A DNA stretch of 64,000 nt from CBDDIP01 sp965279405 (GTDB taxonomy: Bacteria; Actinomycetota; Acidimicrobiia; Acidimicrobiales; Ilumatobacteraceae): NCBI GenBank assembly GCA_965279405.1, contig OZ257157.1:4650001-4714000 (forward strand), given 5' to 3'. The notes under the pieces are model-generated. The model saw only the letters and a list, made by a program, of their open reading frames with translations, had not been told where the DNA came from and made no database searches. A program made the position numbers and the translations under genes. Below are positions 1 to 8,977 of this stretch, one piece after another (within the stretch, counting starts at the first letter, position 1; every line of letters starts with the position of its first letter).

Positions 1-1049
1 GCGTAGTACGGCGTGGCGATGGTCAGGCTGGCCTTGGCGGTCGGCGGATCGCCGGCGCCGACCATGTCGACGTAGGGCGACAGTGCGCCGTAGCCGATGA
101 TCCCGAAGTCGCTGCGACCGAGCTGCTGCGCGGTCTGGGCGAGCGCCGCCGACGGGCTGTCGAAGGGCAGGATCACCCAGTCGATGTCGCCTTCGGCCTT
201 GTCACCGAGGAGCGATGTCCAGATCGGGGCACCAGCGGTGCGAGCCTCGGCGAGGAGCAGCGAGGGGGTCTCGACGTTGCAGTCGGGGCACAGCTCCTTG
301 GCCTTCGCCGCCGCTGCGGCGCTCTGCACCGTGGAGGAGGCGAACTCGGTGTTCTGGTAGACGATGATCGTCGCGTCGGGCTCGGAGTTGGCCACGGCGT
401 ACTCCGCCTGGCCCTCACCGGCCGCCTGCGCGTCGGCCTCGACGCTCGTGACGCCCTCGGGAACGTTCGGGCCGCAGAGGATGCAGATGATCGGGATGTC
501 CGCATCCTGCGCCGCCGAGATGCCGGCCGCAACCGCATCGGGCGTGATGGCGACGAGGAAGATCACATCGACCTTGTCCTCGACGGCCTTCTGGATCAGC
601 GTGGCCTGCTCGGTCGGCGTGAACTTGCCGTCGCCGGCGTCGCCGGCGGTCCAGCCGATCGCGTCGAACGCACGGACCAGCTCGGAGGCGACCTTGGCCG
701 GGCCACTCGATGCCAGGCCGGCGGTGACCACCGCAGCGGTGTGCGTACCGGGATCGACGGGCGAGTCGGGGCCGGGGAACTCGAGGTCCTTGGCGAGCAG
801 CGCGTCGACCTTGTCCTGGAGCGTCGGCTCGGGATCGGTCGGCGGTGTCGTCTCGCCCGCGGTGACGGGCACGGTGCCGGCGTCGGTGGCGACGGGCTCC
901 GTGCTCGGTGCCTCGGTGTTGCCGGCGGTTGCCGGCGGCTGCGTGGCGTCCGTCTTGTCGTCGCTACCACAACTGGCGAGCACCAGCATCGTGGCGGCGA
1001 TCGCGGCCAATCCGGCGCGGCGCAAAGCCGGCGTGGAACGGTGAATCAT
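1..1049 (-). CDS. Lipoprotein substrate-binding protein, sugar-type (partial, 3' end outside window)
   Basis: The reverse strand encodes at least 349 residues and runs off the window edge. It opens with a lipoprotein signal: basic residues, a hydrophobic stretch, then lipobox LASC with the modified Cys at residue 27. A Pro/Thr/Ala-rich linker follows (about residues 33-75). The rest looks like a type 1 periplasmic binding fold of the ribose/sugar kind, with features such as VDVIFLVAITPDAVAAGI and DIPIICI. The start is ATG at 1049 behind a GAGGGGG ribosome site. It probably delivers a small ligand to an ABC importer whose other genes lie outside. It sits next to the catabolic island and has the island's operator in its promoter, so it may bind the island's substrate; that link is inferred. 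Confidence 0.8.
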   Translation of the reverse strand, partial: MIHRSTPALRRAGLAAIAATMLVLASCGSDDKTDATQPPATAGNTEAPSTEPVATDAGTVPVTAGETTPPTDPEPTLQDKVDALLAKDLEFPGPDSPVDPGTHTAAVVTAGLASSGPAKVASELVRAFDAIGWTAGDAGDGKFTPTEQATLIQKAVEDKVDVIFLVAITPDAVAAGISAAQDADIPIICILCGPNVPEGVTSVEADAQAAGEGQAEYAVANSEPDATIIVYQNTEFASSTVQSAAAAAKAKELCPDCNVETPSLLLAEARTAGAPIWTSLLGDKAEGDIDWVILPFDSPSAALAQTAQQLGRSDFGIIGYGALSPYVDMVGAGDPPTAKASLTIATPYY

Positions 1050-1146
1050 GCATCCCCCTCGTTGATCGGTCGGCAGGTGTGCTGCCGCCGGAAGTTGTGT
1101 CCCCATCCTCGAGTTGAGGACTGACCCTCGGCGGTGACGCCGATTG

Positions 1147-1180
1147 TCTGACAGTCCATCATATCTGAGTTGTCGTTAGA
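1147..1180. promoter_or_regulatory. Two abutting copies of the island operator (TCTGA-N7-TCAGA type)
   Basis: Upstream of the binding-protein gene there are two 17-bp sites with no gap: TCTGA-CAGTCCA-TCATA at 1147-1163 and TCTGA-GTTGTCG-TTAGA at 1164-1180. Each has one perfect half-site and one half-site with a single mismatch to TCAGA. Perfect versions occur at 5473 and 5543. The likely binder is the TetR protein encoded at 7803-8528. A similar match at 1194-1210 lies inside the end of the ligase gene and is less credible. Confidence 0.55.
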
Positions 1181-2764
1181 TTAGTGACGCCCATCTGATG
1201 TGTCAACAGACATGAGGGCCGTGATCGCCCGCTTGTCGAGCTTTCCGGTGTCGCCCTTCGGCAGCACATCGAAGAAGCGCACGATCTCCGGCGTCTTGTA
1301 GGACGCCAGACGCTCGCGGCAGAACTGCTGGAGCTCGGCGACGTCGACCGACGCACCGGCGCGCAGCTGCAACGCCGCTCCGACCACTTCGCCCCAGTGC
1401 TCGTCCTCGATGCCGACGACGGCGACCTCGAGCACGGCCGGGTGATCCGCCAAGGTCGTCTCGATCTCGACGGGGTACACGTTCTCGCCGCCGCGGATGA
1501 TCATGTCCGCTTTGCGCGAGGCGAGGAAGAGGTAGCCCTCGTCGTCCACGTAGGCCATGTCACCGGCGCGGAACCAGCCGTCCACGATCGAACGCGACGT
1601 CAGCTCCGCCTGGTCGAGGTAGCCGGCCATGACGGTCTCCGAGCGAGTGACGATCTCACCGATCTCGCCACGCGGCACGTCGCGCATCTGGTCGTCGCAC
1701 AGGCGCAGGTCGACGCCCATGATCGCCTTGCCGATCGAGCCGAGGAGGTGCTCCTTGCCCGCCAGCGCGGCGTCGTGATCCTCCGGGTAGAGCATCGTCT
1801 GCCCGCCGGCCTCGGTGCCGGCGCCGAAGCCGTTGTAGAGCTCGCAGCCGAACACGTCGATCGTCCGCCGCAGCAGCGCCGGCGTCATCGGCGCGCCGCC
1901 GTAGAGGATCGAGCGCATGCCGGCGTAGTCGCTGTCGCCGACCTCGGGCAGGTCGAGCAGCGCGCTGATCATCGTCGGGATCAACGTGCAGTCGGTGAGC
2001 CCGCCGTGCTGCATCCAGTGCAGCACCGTCGGTGCATCGAACTGCGGCAGCACGAGGACCGCTGCACCGCTGGCCAGTGAGTAGAACACCGAGCCGATGC
2101 CGGAGATGTGGAACAGCGGTGCACCGGCGTAGCGAAACGCCCCCTCGCGCATGCGCATCTCACGAATGCCCGAGTAGATGATGTTGCGGAACATCCGCTC
2201 CGGTTGGAGCACGCCCTTCGGGTTGCCGGTGGTGCCACTGGTGAACGCGATCGACACGATGTCCTCGCCGAGCGCCTCGGCGTCGAAGTCGGGGCCGGAC
2301 GGCGTCGACTCGATCAACGACTCGAACGACTCGTTGTCCGGGCTCGTCCCGTCGAGCGTCCACACCGGGATCGCCGCGCCCGCCTCCGGAAGCACCTCGG
2401 CGACGAGCGGGACGTACCGCGCGTCGGTGAACACCGCATCGCACTTCGCCGCGGCCAGGATGCGCGCCAGCTCGGGCACCTTCATCCGGTAGTTCAGATC
2501 GCAGAAGGTCGCGCCCGACTTGAAGCAGGCGAGCACCACCTCCACGTGCGCCACGGTGTCGGTCGCCATGATCGCGACGCGCGAACCACGACCGAGACCG
2601 CGCGCCGTCAACGCCCGCGCCAGACGAGTGACTCGGTCGTTGGTCTCGACGTAGGACTGCGCGCGCCCATCGGCGGCGACCAGGAGGGGCGCGTCGCCGA
2701 AGCGACGCGCCCCTGCGCTGACCCAATCACCGACCGCCAGCTGCGGCCGCGATGCTTCAGGCAC
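1181..2764 (-). CDS. AMP-dependent acyl-CoA synthetase/ligase (island ligase 1)
   Basis: A 527-residue member of the ANL (adenylate-forming) superfamily that would activate a carboxylic acid to its acyl-CoA through an acyl-AMP. Visible motifs are the phosphate loop TSGTTGNPKG (about residue 175), FGAGTEAGG, the hinge region GWFRAGDMAYVDDEGY, RGGENVYPVEIE, and the C-terminal PKGDTGKLDK with the catalytic Lys. The GTG at 2764 is preferred because its first bases overlap the stop of the preceding GlcG-like gene, which implies translational coupling; an ATG at 2812 is the longer alternative. Two similar ligases lie at 3850-5442 and 5586-7175; all three share HWMQ and the TEA(G/N)GQ region. The substrate cannot be read from the sequence. 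Confidence 0.88.
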   Translation of the reverse strand: MPEASRPQLAVGDWVSAGARRFGDAPLLVAADGRAQSYVETNDRVTRLARALTARGLGRGSRVAIMATDTVAHVEVVLACFKSGATFCDLNYRMKVPELARILAAAKCDAVFTDARYVPLVAEVLPEAGAAIPVWTLDGTSPDNESFESLIESTPSGPDFDAEALGEDIVSIAFTSGTTGNPKGVLQPERMFRNIIYSGIREMRMREGAFRYAGAPLFHISGIGSVFYSLASGAAVLVLPQFDAPTVLHWMQHGGLTDCTLIPTMISALLDLPEVGDSDYAGMRSILYGGAPMTPALLRRTIDVFGCELYNGFGAGTEAGGQTMLYPEDHDAALAGKEHLLGSIGKAIMGVDLRLCDDQMRDVPRGEIGEIVTRSETVMAGYLDQAELTSRSIVDGWFRAGDMAYVDDEGYLFLASRKADMIIRGGENVYPVEIETTLADHPAVLEVAVVGIEDEHWGEVVGAALQLRAGASVDVAELQQFCRERLASYKTPEIVRFFDVLPKGDTGKLDKRAITALMSVDTSDGRH

Positions 2765-3179
2765 CGGCGAGCCCCGCCTCGGCAACGGCCATGTCCTCCG
2801 AGTAGTGCCCACCGCTCACGCCCACGGCGCCGACCACGGCACCGTCGCGGACGATCGGGAACCCACCGCCGAAGACGACGAGACGATCGATGCCGGTCGT
2901 GGCACCGGCCGCCAGGGGCGGATCGTCCTTGATGAAGTCGTACCAGGCGTGCGACGGGATGCCGAAGCCGACCGCCGTGTAGGCCTTGTCCTGGGCGATC
3001 TGCACCGAGATCAGCGGTGCGCCGTCCATGCGGTGCAACGCCTTCAGTACGCCGCCGGTGTCGACGATGGCGATGGTGAAGCCCTTGCCGAGCCCCGCTG
3101 CGTGGGCGGCGGCGGCAGCGGTGATCCGACCGGCCAGGTCGGCGCTGATGTTGGGTGTGTTGACGATGTCGTTGCTCAT
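2757..3179 (-). CDS. GlcG/HbpS-like (DUF336) heme-degrading-type domain protein
   Basis: A 140-residue single-domain protein with the GlcG/HbpS fold signature: an N-terminal helix region, AIVDTGG near residue 43, DKAYTAVGF, then GGFPIVRDGAVVGAVGVSGG near the C-terminus. Family members bind heme or small ligands, or accompany oxidative catabolic operons; the exact role is often unknown. It is cotranscribed between the AhpD-like gene (11 bp upstream) and ligase 1 (which starts inside its last codons). It lacks a signal peptide and is probably cytoplasmic. Confidence 0.8.
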   Translation of the reverse strand: MSNDIVNTPNISADLAGRITAAAAAHAAGLGKGFTIAIVDTGGVLKALHRMDGAPLISVQIAQDKAYTAVGFGIPSHAWYDFIKDDPPLAAGATTGIDRLVVFGGGFPIVRDGAVVGAVGVSGGHYSEDMAVAEAGLAGA

Positions 3180-3190
3180 GAGGTGCTCCT

Positions 3191-3853
3191 TCAGCTCTGC
3201 TTGCGAACGGTAGGCGAGTTGGAATTGTTGGCCCAGTCGTGCTTCTTGTCGAAGAAGCCCTGACTGCCCTCGATCTCTCGCACCGGCTCGTCACGGTTGT
3301 CGAACTCGAGCTTGAACGCCCTGGTCATGACGCCGTGCGTGAGGTAGAGGCAGGAGATGTAGGCGAGCTCGACGATCTGCTCGTCGTCCATGAACCCACG
3401 CAGCTCGTCGAACAGGCCGTCCGGCGTGCGACCGAGATCGGAGACCAGGCAGTCGACGAACGCCAGCACGATGCGCTCGTTGGCGTCGAACAACGCCGAC
3501 GCCGGGCCGACCTTGACGGCCTCGATGCGCTCCTCGCTGACGCCGAGGTCGCGCAGCGTCTTGCAGTGCTGCGAGAAGACGAACGTGCTCCCCGTGAGCC
3601 AGCCGACGCGAGTTTGGGCGAGCTCGCGGTGCACGGGGTCGATCCGGCGACGACGCGAGCGGTAGTACGAGAACCCGGCGACGATGTGGTCGAACGTGTC
3701 GGGACTGTTGGCGAACGCAGTCCAGTAGTCACCGATCGTGCCGCTGTGCGTCCCCGGCTCGTCGACCGGATCGCGGTCGCCGAAGACGAGGTCGTAGAGC
3801 TTGACGACGCCGGGCGCGGCGTCCTTTCGGTGGACGTGGTTCAATCGGGTCAC
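3191..3853 (-). CDS. Carboxymuconolactone decarboxylase/AhpD-like protein
   Basis: A 220-residue all-helical protein of the CMD/AhpD superfamily. The region around GSTFVFSQHCKTLRDLG matches the active-site helix of AhpD-like proteins (normally E-x7-C-x2-C-x3-H), but the first Cys of the pair is replaced by Ser and one Cys remains. A dithiol peroxidase activity is therefore unlikely; a decarboxylase/isomerase-like or uncharacterised role is more plausible. The start is GTG, whose GTGA overlaps the stop of ligase 2 upstream. Its stop is 11 bp before the GlcG-like gene, so it belongs to a four-gene operon. Confidence 0.78.
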   Translation of the reverse strand: MTRLNHVHRKDAAPGVVKLYDLVFGDRDPVDEPGTHSGTIGDYWTAFANSPDTFDHIVAGFSYYRSRRRRIDPVHRELAQTRVGWLTGSTFVFSQHCKTLRDLGVSEERIEAVKVGPASALFDANERIVLAFVDCLVSDLGRTPDGLFDELRGFMDDEQIVELAYISCLYLTHGVMTRAFKLEFDNRDEPVREIEGSQGFFDKKHDWANNSNSPTVRKQS

Positions 3854-5442
3854 GGGGTCTCCTTGGGGGCGCTGTAGATCGCGGTCACTCGGTCGCGGAC
3901 GAGGTGCTTCTGCACCTTGCCCGTCGAGTTCTTGGGCAGGTCGTCGAGCTCGACGACCTGTGCCGGCACCTTGTAGGTGGCCAGGCGGGCACGGCAGTGG
4001 TCGAGGATCGCGGCGACGTCGAGCGTCGCGCCGGCTCGCACGACGACGGCGGCGACGACCACCTCGCCCCAGTGGTCGTCCGGTTGCCCGACGACCGAGA
4101 CCTGCTCGAGCCCCGGCAGCTCGGCCAGGACGGACTCGATCTCCACCGGGTACACGTTCTCGCCGCCGCGGATGATCATGTCCGACTTGCGGCTGGCCAG
4201 GTACAGGTAGCCCTGCTCGTCCATCGAGGCCACGTCACCCGTGCGGATCCACCCGTCGACGAGCACCTTGGCGGTCAGCTCGGGCTGAGAGAGGTAGCCG
4301 CTCATGATCGTCTCCGACCGGACCATCATCTCCCCCGGCTGACCTCGCGGGACCTCGTTGAGGTCGTCGTCGACCAGCTTCAGGTCGACGCCGGGGATGA
4401 TCCGCCCGATCGACTCCAACAGGTGCTCGTGGCCGTCGAGGGCAAGGAGGTGGTCCTCGGGGTACAGCGACGCCTGACCGCCGGCCTCCGTGCCGGCGCC
4501 GAAGACGTTGTACATCTCGCACCCGAACAGCCCGATCATCCGCCGCAGGAGCGTCGGCGTCATCGGCGCCGCGCCGTAGATGATCTTCTCCAGGTGGGGG
4601 TAGTCGCTGTCGGCGACGTGGGGCAGCTCGAGGATCGAGCTGATCATCGTCGGCACGAGGAAGACGTCGTTGAGATCGCCGTGCTGCATCCAGTGCAGCA
4701 CCGTTGCCGCGTCGAACTGCGGGAGGATCAGCGTGCTCGCGCCGGTGGCGATGCCGTACAGGATCTGGCCGATGCCGGCGATGTGGAACATCGGCGGACC
4801 GATGTAGCGGAACGCCAGCGGGCGCATGCGCACCTCGCGGATGCCCGAGTAGACCATCGAACGCAGGTAGCGCTCGGAGTGCAGCACGCCCTTCGGGATC
4901 CCCGTGGTGCCACTGGTGAACGCGATGGAGATGATGTCCTCGCCGTAGGTGACCGACTCGACGTCGGAGCCGTCCGTGCTTCGGGCGACCATCGCCTGCA
5001 CGGAGTCGCTCCGGGTTCCACCGTCATCGATGTCGACGAGGACCGGTTCGGAGTCCAGCCCGGCCACGATCTCGTCCACGAGCTCGGTGTACCGCGAGCT
5101 GTGGACCACCATCCGCGGTTCCGCCCGTCCGACGATGTTGGCCAGCTCGCTCGGTCGCAACCTGAAGTTGAGATCGCAGTAGACGATGCCCGCCTTGAGG
5201 CAGGCGAGCACGACTTCGGCGTGGTCGGCCGAGTCGACGGCCACGATCGCCAGCCGATCGCCGCGTTCGAGCCCGGTGTCCAGCAGTGCCCGCGCCAGGC
5301 GGTTGACCCGTTCGTTGACCTCGCGGTACGTGCGCGTCGCTCCATCCGGGGCGACGAAGCACGGGTACGAGCCGTACGAACGGGACGTCGCTGTGATCAG
5401 ATCACCGATGGACAGGCGCGACAACCGGCTCGCGTTCAGCAT
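3850..5442 (-). CDS. AMP-dependent acyl-CoA synthetase/ligase (island ligase 2)
   Basis: A 530-residue ANL-superfamily ligase and first gene of the leftward operon ligase 2, AhpD-like, GlcG-like, ligase 1. Motifs are FTSGTTGIPKG, FGAGTEAGGQ, GWIRTGDVASMDEQGY, RGGENVYPVEIE and the C-terminal PKNSTGKVQK with the catalytic Lys. It ends in a 4-base GTGA overlap with the next gene. It is divergent from ligase 3; the 143-bp gap between them contains two perfect copies of the island operator. By eye it is about equally related to ligases 1 and 3. Confidence 0.88.
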   Translation of the reverse strand: MLNASRLSRLSIGDLITATSRSYGSYPCFVAPDGATRTYREVNERVNRLARALLDTGLERGDRLAIVAVDSADHAEVVLACLKAGIVYCDLNFRLRPSELANIVGRAEPRMVVHSSRYTELVDEIVAGLDSEPVLVDIDDGGTRSDSVQAMVARSTDGSDVESVTYGEDIISIAFTSGTTGIPKGVLHSERYLRSMVYSGIREVRMRPLAFRYIGPPMFHIAGIGQILYGIATGASTLILPQFDAATVLHWMQHGDLNDVFLVPTMISSILELPHVADSDYPHLEKIIYGAAPMTPTLLRRMIGLFGCEMYNVFGAGTEAGGQASLYPEDHLLALDGHEHLLESIGRIIPGVDLKLVDDDLNEVPRGQPGEMMVRSETIMSGYLSQPELTAKVLVDGWIRTGDVASMDEQGYLYLASRKSDMIIRGGENVYPVEIESVLAELPGLEQVSVVGQPDDHWGEVVVAAVVVRAGATLDVAAILDHCRARLATYKVPAQVVELDDLPKNSTGKVQKHLVRDRVTAIYSAPKETP

Positions 5443-5472
5443 CGCACCCCCTTCGACTCGTTCCCCGACTGG

Positions 5473-5489
5473 TCTGATGAAATCTCAGA
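5473..5489. promoter_or_regulatory. Perfect 17-bp palindromic operator (ligase 2 side)
   Basis: TCTGA-TGAAATC-TCAGA, with a 5-bp perfect inverted repeat and a 7-bp centre. It lies 31 bp upstream of the ligase 2 start, where a repressor would cover the leftward promoter. The same half-sites and the same 7-bp spacer recur at 5543 and, with mismatches, at 1147, 1164, 11649, 11682 and 12941. Confidence 0.65.
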
Positions 5490-5542
5490 TTACTCTGCAC
5501 GCAGCCACTCGGATGTGTCAAGCGGATGGGGTCGACGACTAG

Positions 5543-5559
5543 TCTGACGGTTGTTCAGA
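5543..5559. promoter_or_regulatory. Perfect 17-bp palindromic operator (ligase 3 side)
   Basis: TCTGA-CGGTTGT-TCAGA, extended by one further base pair to GTCTGA...TCAGAC. It lies 26 bp before the ligase 3 ATG at 5586. With the copy at 5473 it flanks the divergent promoters, so one regulator could control both arms. Confidence 0.65.
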
Positions 5560-5585
5560 CAAGTGCAGTCAGGGGGCAGCACCAC

Positions 5586-7175
5586 ATGGATCCCAACACG
5601 AAGCCCACGCGGCAGCCCCTCCCCCAGCAACGCCTGTCCTCGACGATCCCGGCCAACTGGATCTCGCTGCAGGCTCGGCACGGGCCACGACGCCCGTGCT
5701 TCGTCGCCGGCGACGGTCGCGTGCACACGTTCGGCGAGATCAACTCGCGCGTCAACCGCCTCGCTCGCGCTTTCACCGCCAACGGGCTGCGGCGGTACGA
5801 CCGCATCGGGATCCTGTCCACCGACTCGGTCGACTACATGGTCGTCCTGCTCGCCTCCTTGAAGATCGGCACCACCTACGTGCCGTTCAACTACCGGCTC
5901 GCCGACGGTGAGATCGAGCTCCTGGCCAAGACCGCCGAGCTCGACGCCTTCATCACGATCGGCCGCTACGCGTCGTCGATCGAGCCGATCCGCGCCGTGT
6001 GCCCCGACCTGCGCCTGTTGATCGGGCTCGATGCCGCAGCAGGGTTGCCGACGATCGACGACCTCATCGCACCGATCGACGACGACAGCGACCCCGACGT
6101 GCCCACCGAACCCGAGGACATCGTCCAGCTGATGTTCACGAGCGGCACCACCGGGCGGCCGAAGGGCGTGATGCAGTCGATGCGGATGATGGCTGCCGGC
6201 ACGGCCAACGCGGTGATCGACTTCGACTTCGGCCGCGACGAGTTCCGCTACAGCGCATCGCCGATGTTCCACGCGGCCGGCATGGGTTGCGTCTTCTACG
6301 GCCTGGCCCGCGGCTTCTGCTCGCTGATCCTCGAGCAGTACGACCCCGCGGCGCTGCTGCACTGGATGCAGAACGGCCTCACCGGCGCACTGATGATGCC
6401 CACGATGCTGAGCACGCTGCTGCACATGGAGGGCGTGCGCGACCACGAGTACCCGGCGCTGCGATCGATCGCCTACGGCGGGTCACCGATCACCCCGGCA
6501 CTCCTGCGCGACGCGCTCGACGTGTTCGACTGCGGCTTCTTCAACACGTTCGGTGCCGGGACGGAGGCCAACGGCCAGGCGATGTTCTTCCCCGCCGATC
6601 ACCTCCGCGCGCTCAACGGTGAGGAGCACCTGCTGGGCTCGATCGGGCACCCGATGTACGGCGTCGAGATGCGCCTCGTCGACGAGAACATGAACGACGT
6701 CGAACACGGCGAGATCGGCGAGATCTGCACGCGCTCCGACTCGGTGATGAGCGGCTACCTGAACGACCCCGAGCGCACCGCGCAGGCCGTCGTCGACGGT
6801 TGGTTCCGCGCCGGGGACATGGCCTACCGCGACGAGGAGGGCTACCTGTTCCTCGCCTCGCGCAAGGCCGACATGATCATCCGCGGCGGCGAGAACGTGT
6901 ACCCCGTTGAGATCGAATCGGTGCTCGCCGACCATGCGTCGGTGCGCAACGTGGCCGTCGTCGGCGTTCCCGACGACCACTGGGGCGAGGTCGTCGTCGC
7001 CGCGATCGAGCTCGAACCCGGCGCGGTGCTCGACGAGGCGGCGCTGCGCGAGCACTGCCGATCGCGCCTGGCTGCGTACAAGGTGCCGGTGCGCATCGTC
7101 GCCATGGATCCACTGCCGAAGAACACGACCGGCAAGGTGCAGAAGCACCTCGTCGCCGAACTGCTGTCGCGCTGA
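5586..7175 (+). CDS. AMP-dependent acyl-CoA synthetase/ligase (island ligase 3)
   Basis: A 529-residue ANL-superfamily ligase. Motifs are FTSGTTGRPKG, FGAGTEANGQ, GWFRAGDMAYRDEEGY, RGGENVYPVEIE and PKNTTGKVQKH with the C-terminal catalytic Lys. The ATG at 5586 follows an AGGGGG ribosome site; an ATG 60 bases upstream would overlap the operator and is rejected. Its TGA overlaps the ATG of the nitroreductase by one base (TGATG), so the two form an operon. In the acceptor region it has TEANG where ligases 1 and 2 have TEAGG, a small hint of different substrate preference. Confidence 0.88.
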   Translation: MDPNTKPTRQPLPQQRLSSTIPANWISLQARHGPRRPCFVAGDGRVHTFGEINSRVNRLARAFTANGLRRYDRIGILSTDSVDYMVVLLASLKIGTTYVPFNYRLADGEIELLAKTAELDAFITIGRYASSIEPIRAVCPDLRLLIGLDAAAGLPTIDDLIAPIDDDSDPDVPTEPEDIVQLMFTSGTTGRPKGVMQSMRMMAAGTANAVIDFDFGRDEFRYSASPMFHAAGMGCVFYGLARGFCSLILEQYDPAALLHWMQNGLTGALMMPTMLSTLLHMEGVRDHEYPALRSIAYGGSPITPALLRDALDVFDCGFFNTFGAGTEANGQAMFFPADHLRALNGEEHLLGSIGHPMYGVEMRLVDENMNDVEHGEIGEICTRSDSVMSGYLNDPERTAQAVVDGWFRAGDMAYRDEEGYLFLASRKADMIIRGGENVYPVEIESVLADHASVRNVAVVGVPDDHWGEVVVAAIELEPGAVLDEAALREHCRSRLAAYKVPVRIVAMDPLPKNTTGKVQKHLVAELLSR

Positions 7176-7792
7176 TGGGCCTGCAGGACGACAACGAGAC
7201 GCTCCGGAACATCGGCACGGCGCGGGCGATCCGCCGTTTCACCGATGCACCGGTCGACGACGAGCTCGTCGACGCGATCCTCTGGGCGGGAACACGGGCC
7301 AGCAGCCCGAACAACACGCAGCTCTGGGACTTCATCGTGGTGCGCGACCCTGAGCAGAAGTCGGCGATCGCCGACGCGCTGTTCCGGTTCACCGAGTGGA
7401 TCGACAGCCTGCCGCCACCGGACTCCGAGTCCGACGCTCGCGTCCGCGCTGGAGCCCGTGGGCTGGTGACCGGGCTCGGCACGGTGCCGGTGCTGCTGTT
7501 CGTGTGCGTCGAGGACTCGTACCCGACGCGCAAGCCCGACCCGCGCTACCTCTGGTCGACGGTCGGCACGGTGGGTCAGAACATGATCGTCGCCGCTCGT
7601 GCGCTCGGACTCGGCGCGACGTTGACGATGCTCCACGTCGGCAACGAGCCGGCGATCCGCGATCTGCTCGGGCTGCCCGACGGCGTCGAGCTCGGGGCGA
7701 TGATCACACTCGGCTGGCCGGCACGGCCGCACGGCCCGATGACTCGCAAGCCGCTCGACGACGTCGTGCACCGGGAACGCTGGTCGCGCTGA
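7175..7792 (+). CDS. Nitroreductase-family FMN oxidoreductase
   Basis: A 205-residue protein of the nitroreductase fold. The FMN-binding start of the family is visible as RAIRRFTDAPVDDELV and the following ASSPNNTQLWDF, and the second FMN region as GQNMIVAARALGLGATLT. Such proteins transfer hydride from NAD(P)H to varied acceptors and some act as dehydrogenases or reductive enzymes in catabolic clusters. It is translationally coupled to ligase 3 and ends 10 bp from the convergent TetR gene. The specific substrate is unknown. Confidence 0.85.
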   Translation: MGLQDDNETLRNIGTARAIRRFTDAPVDDELVDAILWAGTRASSPNNTQLWDFIVVRDPEQKSAIADALFRFTEWIDSLPPPDSESDARVRAGARGLVTGLGTVPVLLFVCVEDSYPTRKPDPRYLWSTVGTVGQNMIVAARALGLGATLTMLHVGNEPAIRDLLGLPDGVELGAMITLGWPARPHGPMTRKPLDDVVHRERWSR

Positions 7793-7802
7793 TGCAGTCG
7801 CG

Positions 7803-8528
7803 TCAGCCGACGAGCTTCACCGCGTCGGCCCACATCGCGGTCAGCAGATCGACCATCGCCGTGCGGTCGGTGGGCACCGGCTCGTCGGAGATGACGAAGT
7901 GCTCGTAGCAGTAGCGCTCGAGCATGATCGTCATCGCGTCGGCCATGCCTGCCGCGTCGACGTCGTCGCGCACAAGGCCCTGATCGACGCCCTCCTGGAA
8001 GAACACCTCGAACCGGTGGCGGTAGACACGGGCGTAGTCGAGGCTCAGGGCGCGGATCCGCGGCGAGACGAGCTTGGCGCACTCCCACAGCTCCATGAAC
8101 TCGCGGTAGTCGATGTACGTCGTGATGAACGCGTCGATCCGCACGCGCAGGCCCTCGCGGCCGTTGCTGACCTCCCACCGGTCCAGCCCACGACCGAGCG
8201 AGTCGCGGATGAAGTCGACGACGATCACCCCGAGCACGTCGTTCAGCTCGGAGAAGTACTGGTAGAAGGTGGCCAGGCTGACCTTCGCGTTCTTGGCGAC
8301 GTCGGCCACCGTCGTGCCGGTGTAGCCGCGGGTGCGGAACAGCTCCCAGGCGCTGTCGACGAGCGCACGTCGAGTGCGCTCGGCTCGAGGCCCGAGCACC
8401 GGCGACCGCTCCAACCGTCGCTCCGACGCAACGATCTCCTCGGCTGCGGAGGCGAAGCGCCGTTCGGCATCGGCAGGCGAACGACGCGGAGCCACCTTCG
8501 TCGCTGTGGCCTTCTTCTTCGTCGCCAT
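7803..8528 (-). CDS. TetR-family transcriptional regulator, candidate regulator of the island
   Basis: A 241-residue regulator. An unusual Lys/Ala-rich N-terminal tail (MATKKKATATK...) precedes the TetR DNA-binding domain at about residues 50-100, with helix-turn-helix TTVADVAKNAKVSLATFYQY. The C-terminal ligand domain is typical in length. The ATG at 8528 is chosen because AAGGA lies 4-5 bases before it; a start 42 bases upstream is possible. It is the only regulator gene in the island and is divergent from a SnoaL-like gene. The recurring 17-bp palindrome at island promoters is its most likely target (inferred). An acyl-CoA or related intermediate is a plausible inducer. Confidence 0.85.
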   Translation of the reverse strand: MATKKKATATKVAPRRSPADAERRFASAAEEIVASERRLERSPVLGPRAERTRRALVDSAWELFRTRGYTGTTVADVAKNAKVSLATFYQYFSELNDVLGVIVVDFIRDSLGRGLDRWEVSNGREGLRVRIDAFITTYIDYREFMELWECAKLVSPRIRALSLDYARVYRHRFEVFFQEGVDQGLVRDDVDAAGMADAMTIMLERYCYEHFVISDEPVPTDRTAMVDLLTAMWADAVKLVG

Positions 8529-8566
8529 GTCGTCCTTGCCCCCGCTCGATCTCGCCGATTCGTTCG

Positions 8567-8583
8567 TCAAACGCTATCTCAGA
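8567..8583. promoter_or_regulatory. Degenerate copy of the island operator between TetR and SnoaL-like genes
   Basis: TCAAA-CGCTATC-TCAGA: one half-site is perfect and the other has two mismatches, with the 7-bp spacer kept. It sits in the 74-bp divergent gap, 20 bp before the SnoaL-like start, and could mediate autoregulation. It is the weakest of the sites. Confidence 0.35.
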
Positions 8584-8602
8584 CAGTCAAGGAGGACCTG
8601 TG

Positions 8603-8977
8603 ATGACACCACCGATCGACCTCGCCAGCCGCTTCACGGCAGCCGTCGAGGCGGCTGACGAGGACGCGCTGCGCGCCTGCCTCTCCCCCGATCTCGTCGT
8701 CTGGCACAACAACGGCAACGTCACCCACGAGCTGGAGCAGGTGGTGCGCATGCTGCTCTGGGTCAACCGTCGCGTCGACGGGCTGCACTACGACGACGTC
8801 GTCCGGCAGACCACCGAGCGCGGGTACGTGCAGCAGCACGCCCTGCGCGGCACGTTGCCGGACGGTGCGGCCCTCGTCGTCCACGCCTGCCTCGTCGTGA
8901 CCGTCGACGGCGACCGCATCACGCGGATCGACGAGTACATCGACGAGGCAGACGTTCACGGGTTGTTCGCCCGTTAG
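8603..8977 (+). CDS. SnoaL/NTF2-like small protein
   Basis: A 124-residue protein with the cone-shaped NTF2-like pattern: an N-terminal helix DLASRFTAAVEAADEDALRACL, then DLVVWHNNGN, a central beta region, and the closing DGDRITRIDEYID. Family members are polyketide cyclases, dehydratases, isomerases or binding proteins. AGGAGG at 8590 fits the ATG at 8603 (8-base spacing) better than the GTG at 8600. The last four bases overlap the convergent HpaB-type gene. It may be an isomerase or hydratase for an island intermediate, but the sequence does not show which. Confidence 0.7.
   Translation: MTPPIDLASRFTAAVEAADEDALRACLSPDLVVWHNNGNVTHELEQVVRMLLWVNRRVDGLHYDDVVRQTTERGYVQQHALRGTLPDGAALVVHACLVVTVDGDRITRIDEYIDEADVHGLFAR

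Noticed and set aside
1194..1210. Further copy of the island operator
   Set aside because: TCTGA-TGTGTCA-ACAGA fits the pattern but lies inside the 3' end of the ligase 1 coding region, where a regulatory role is doubtful.
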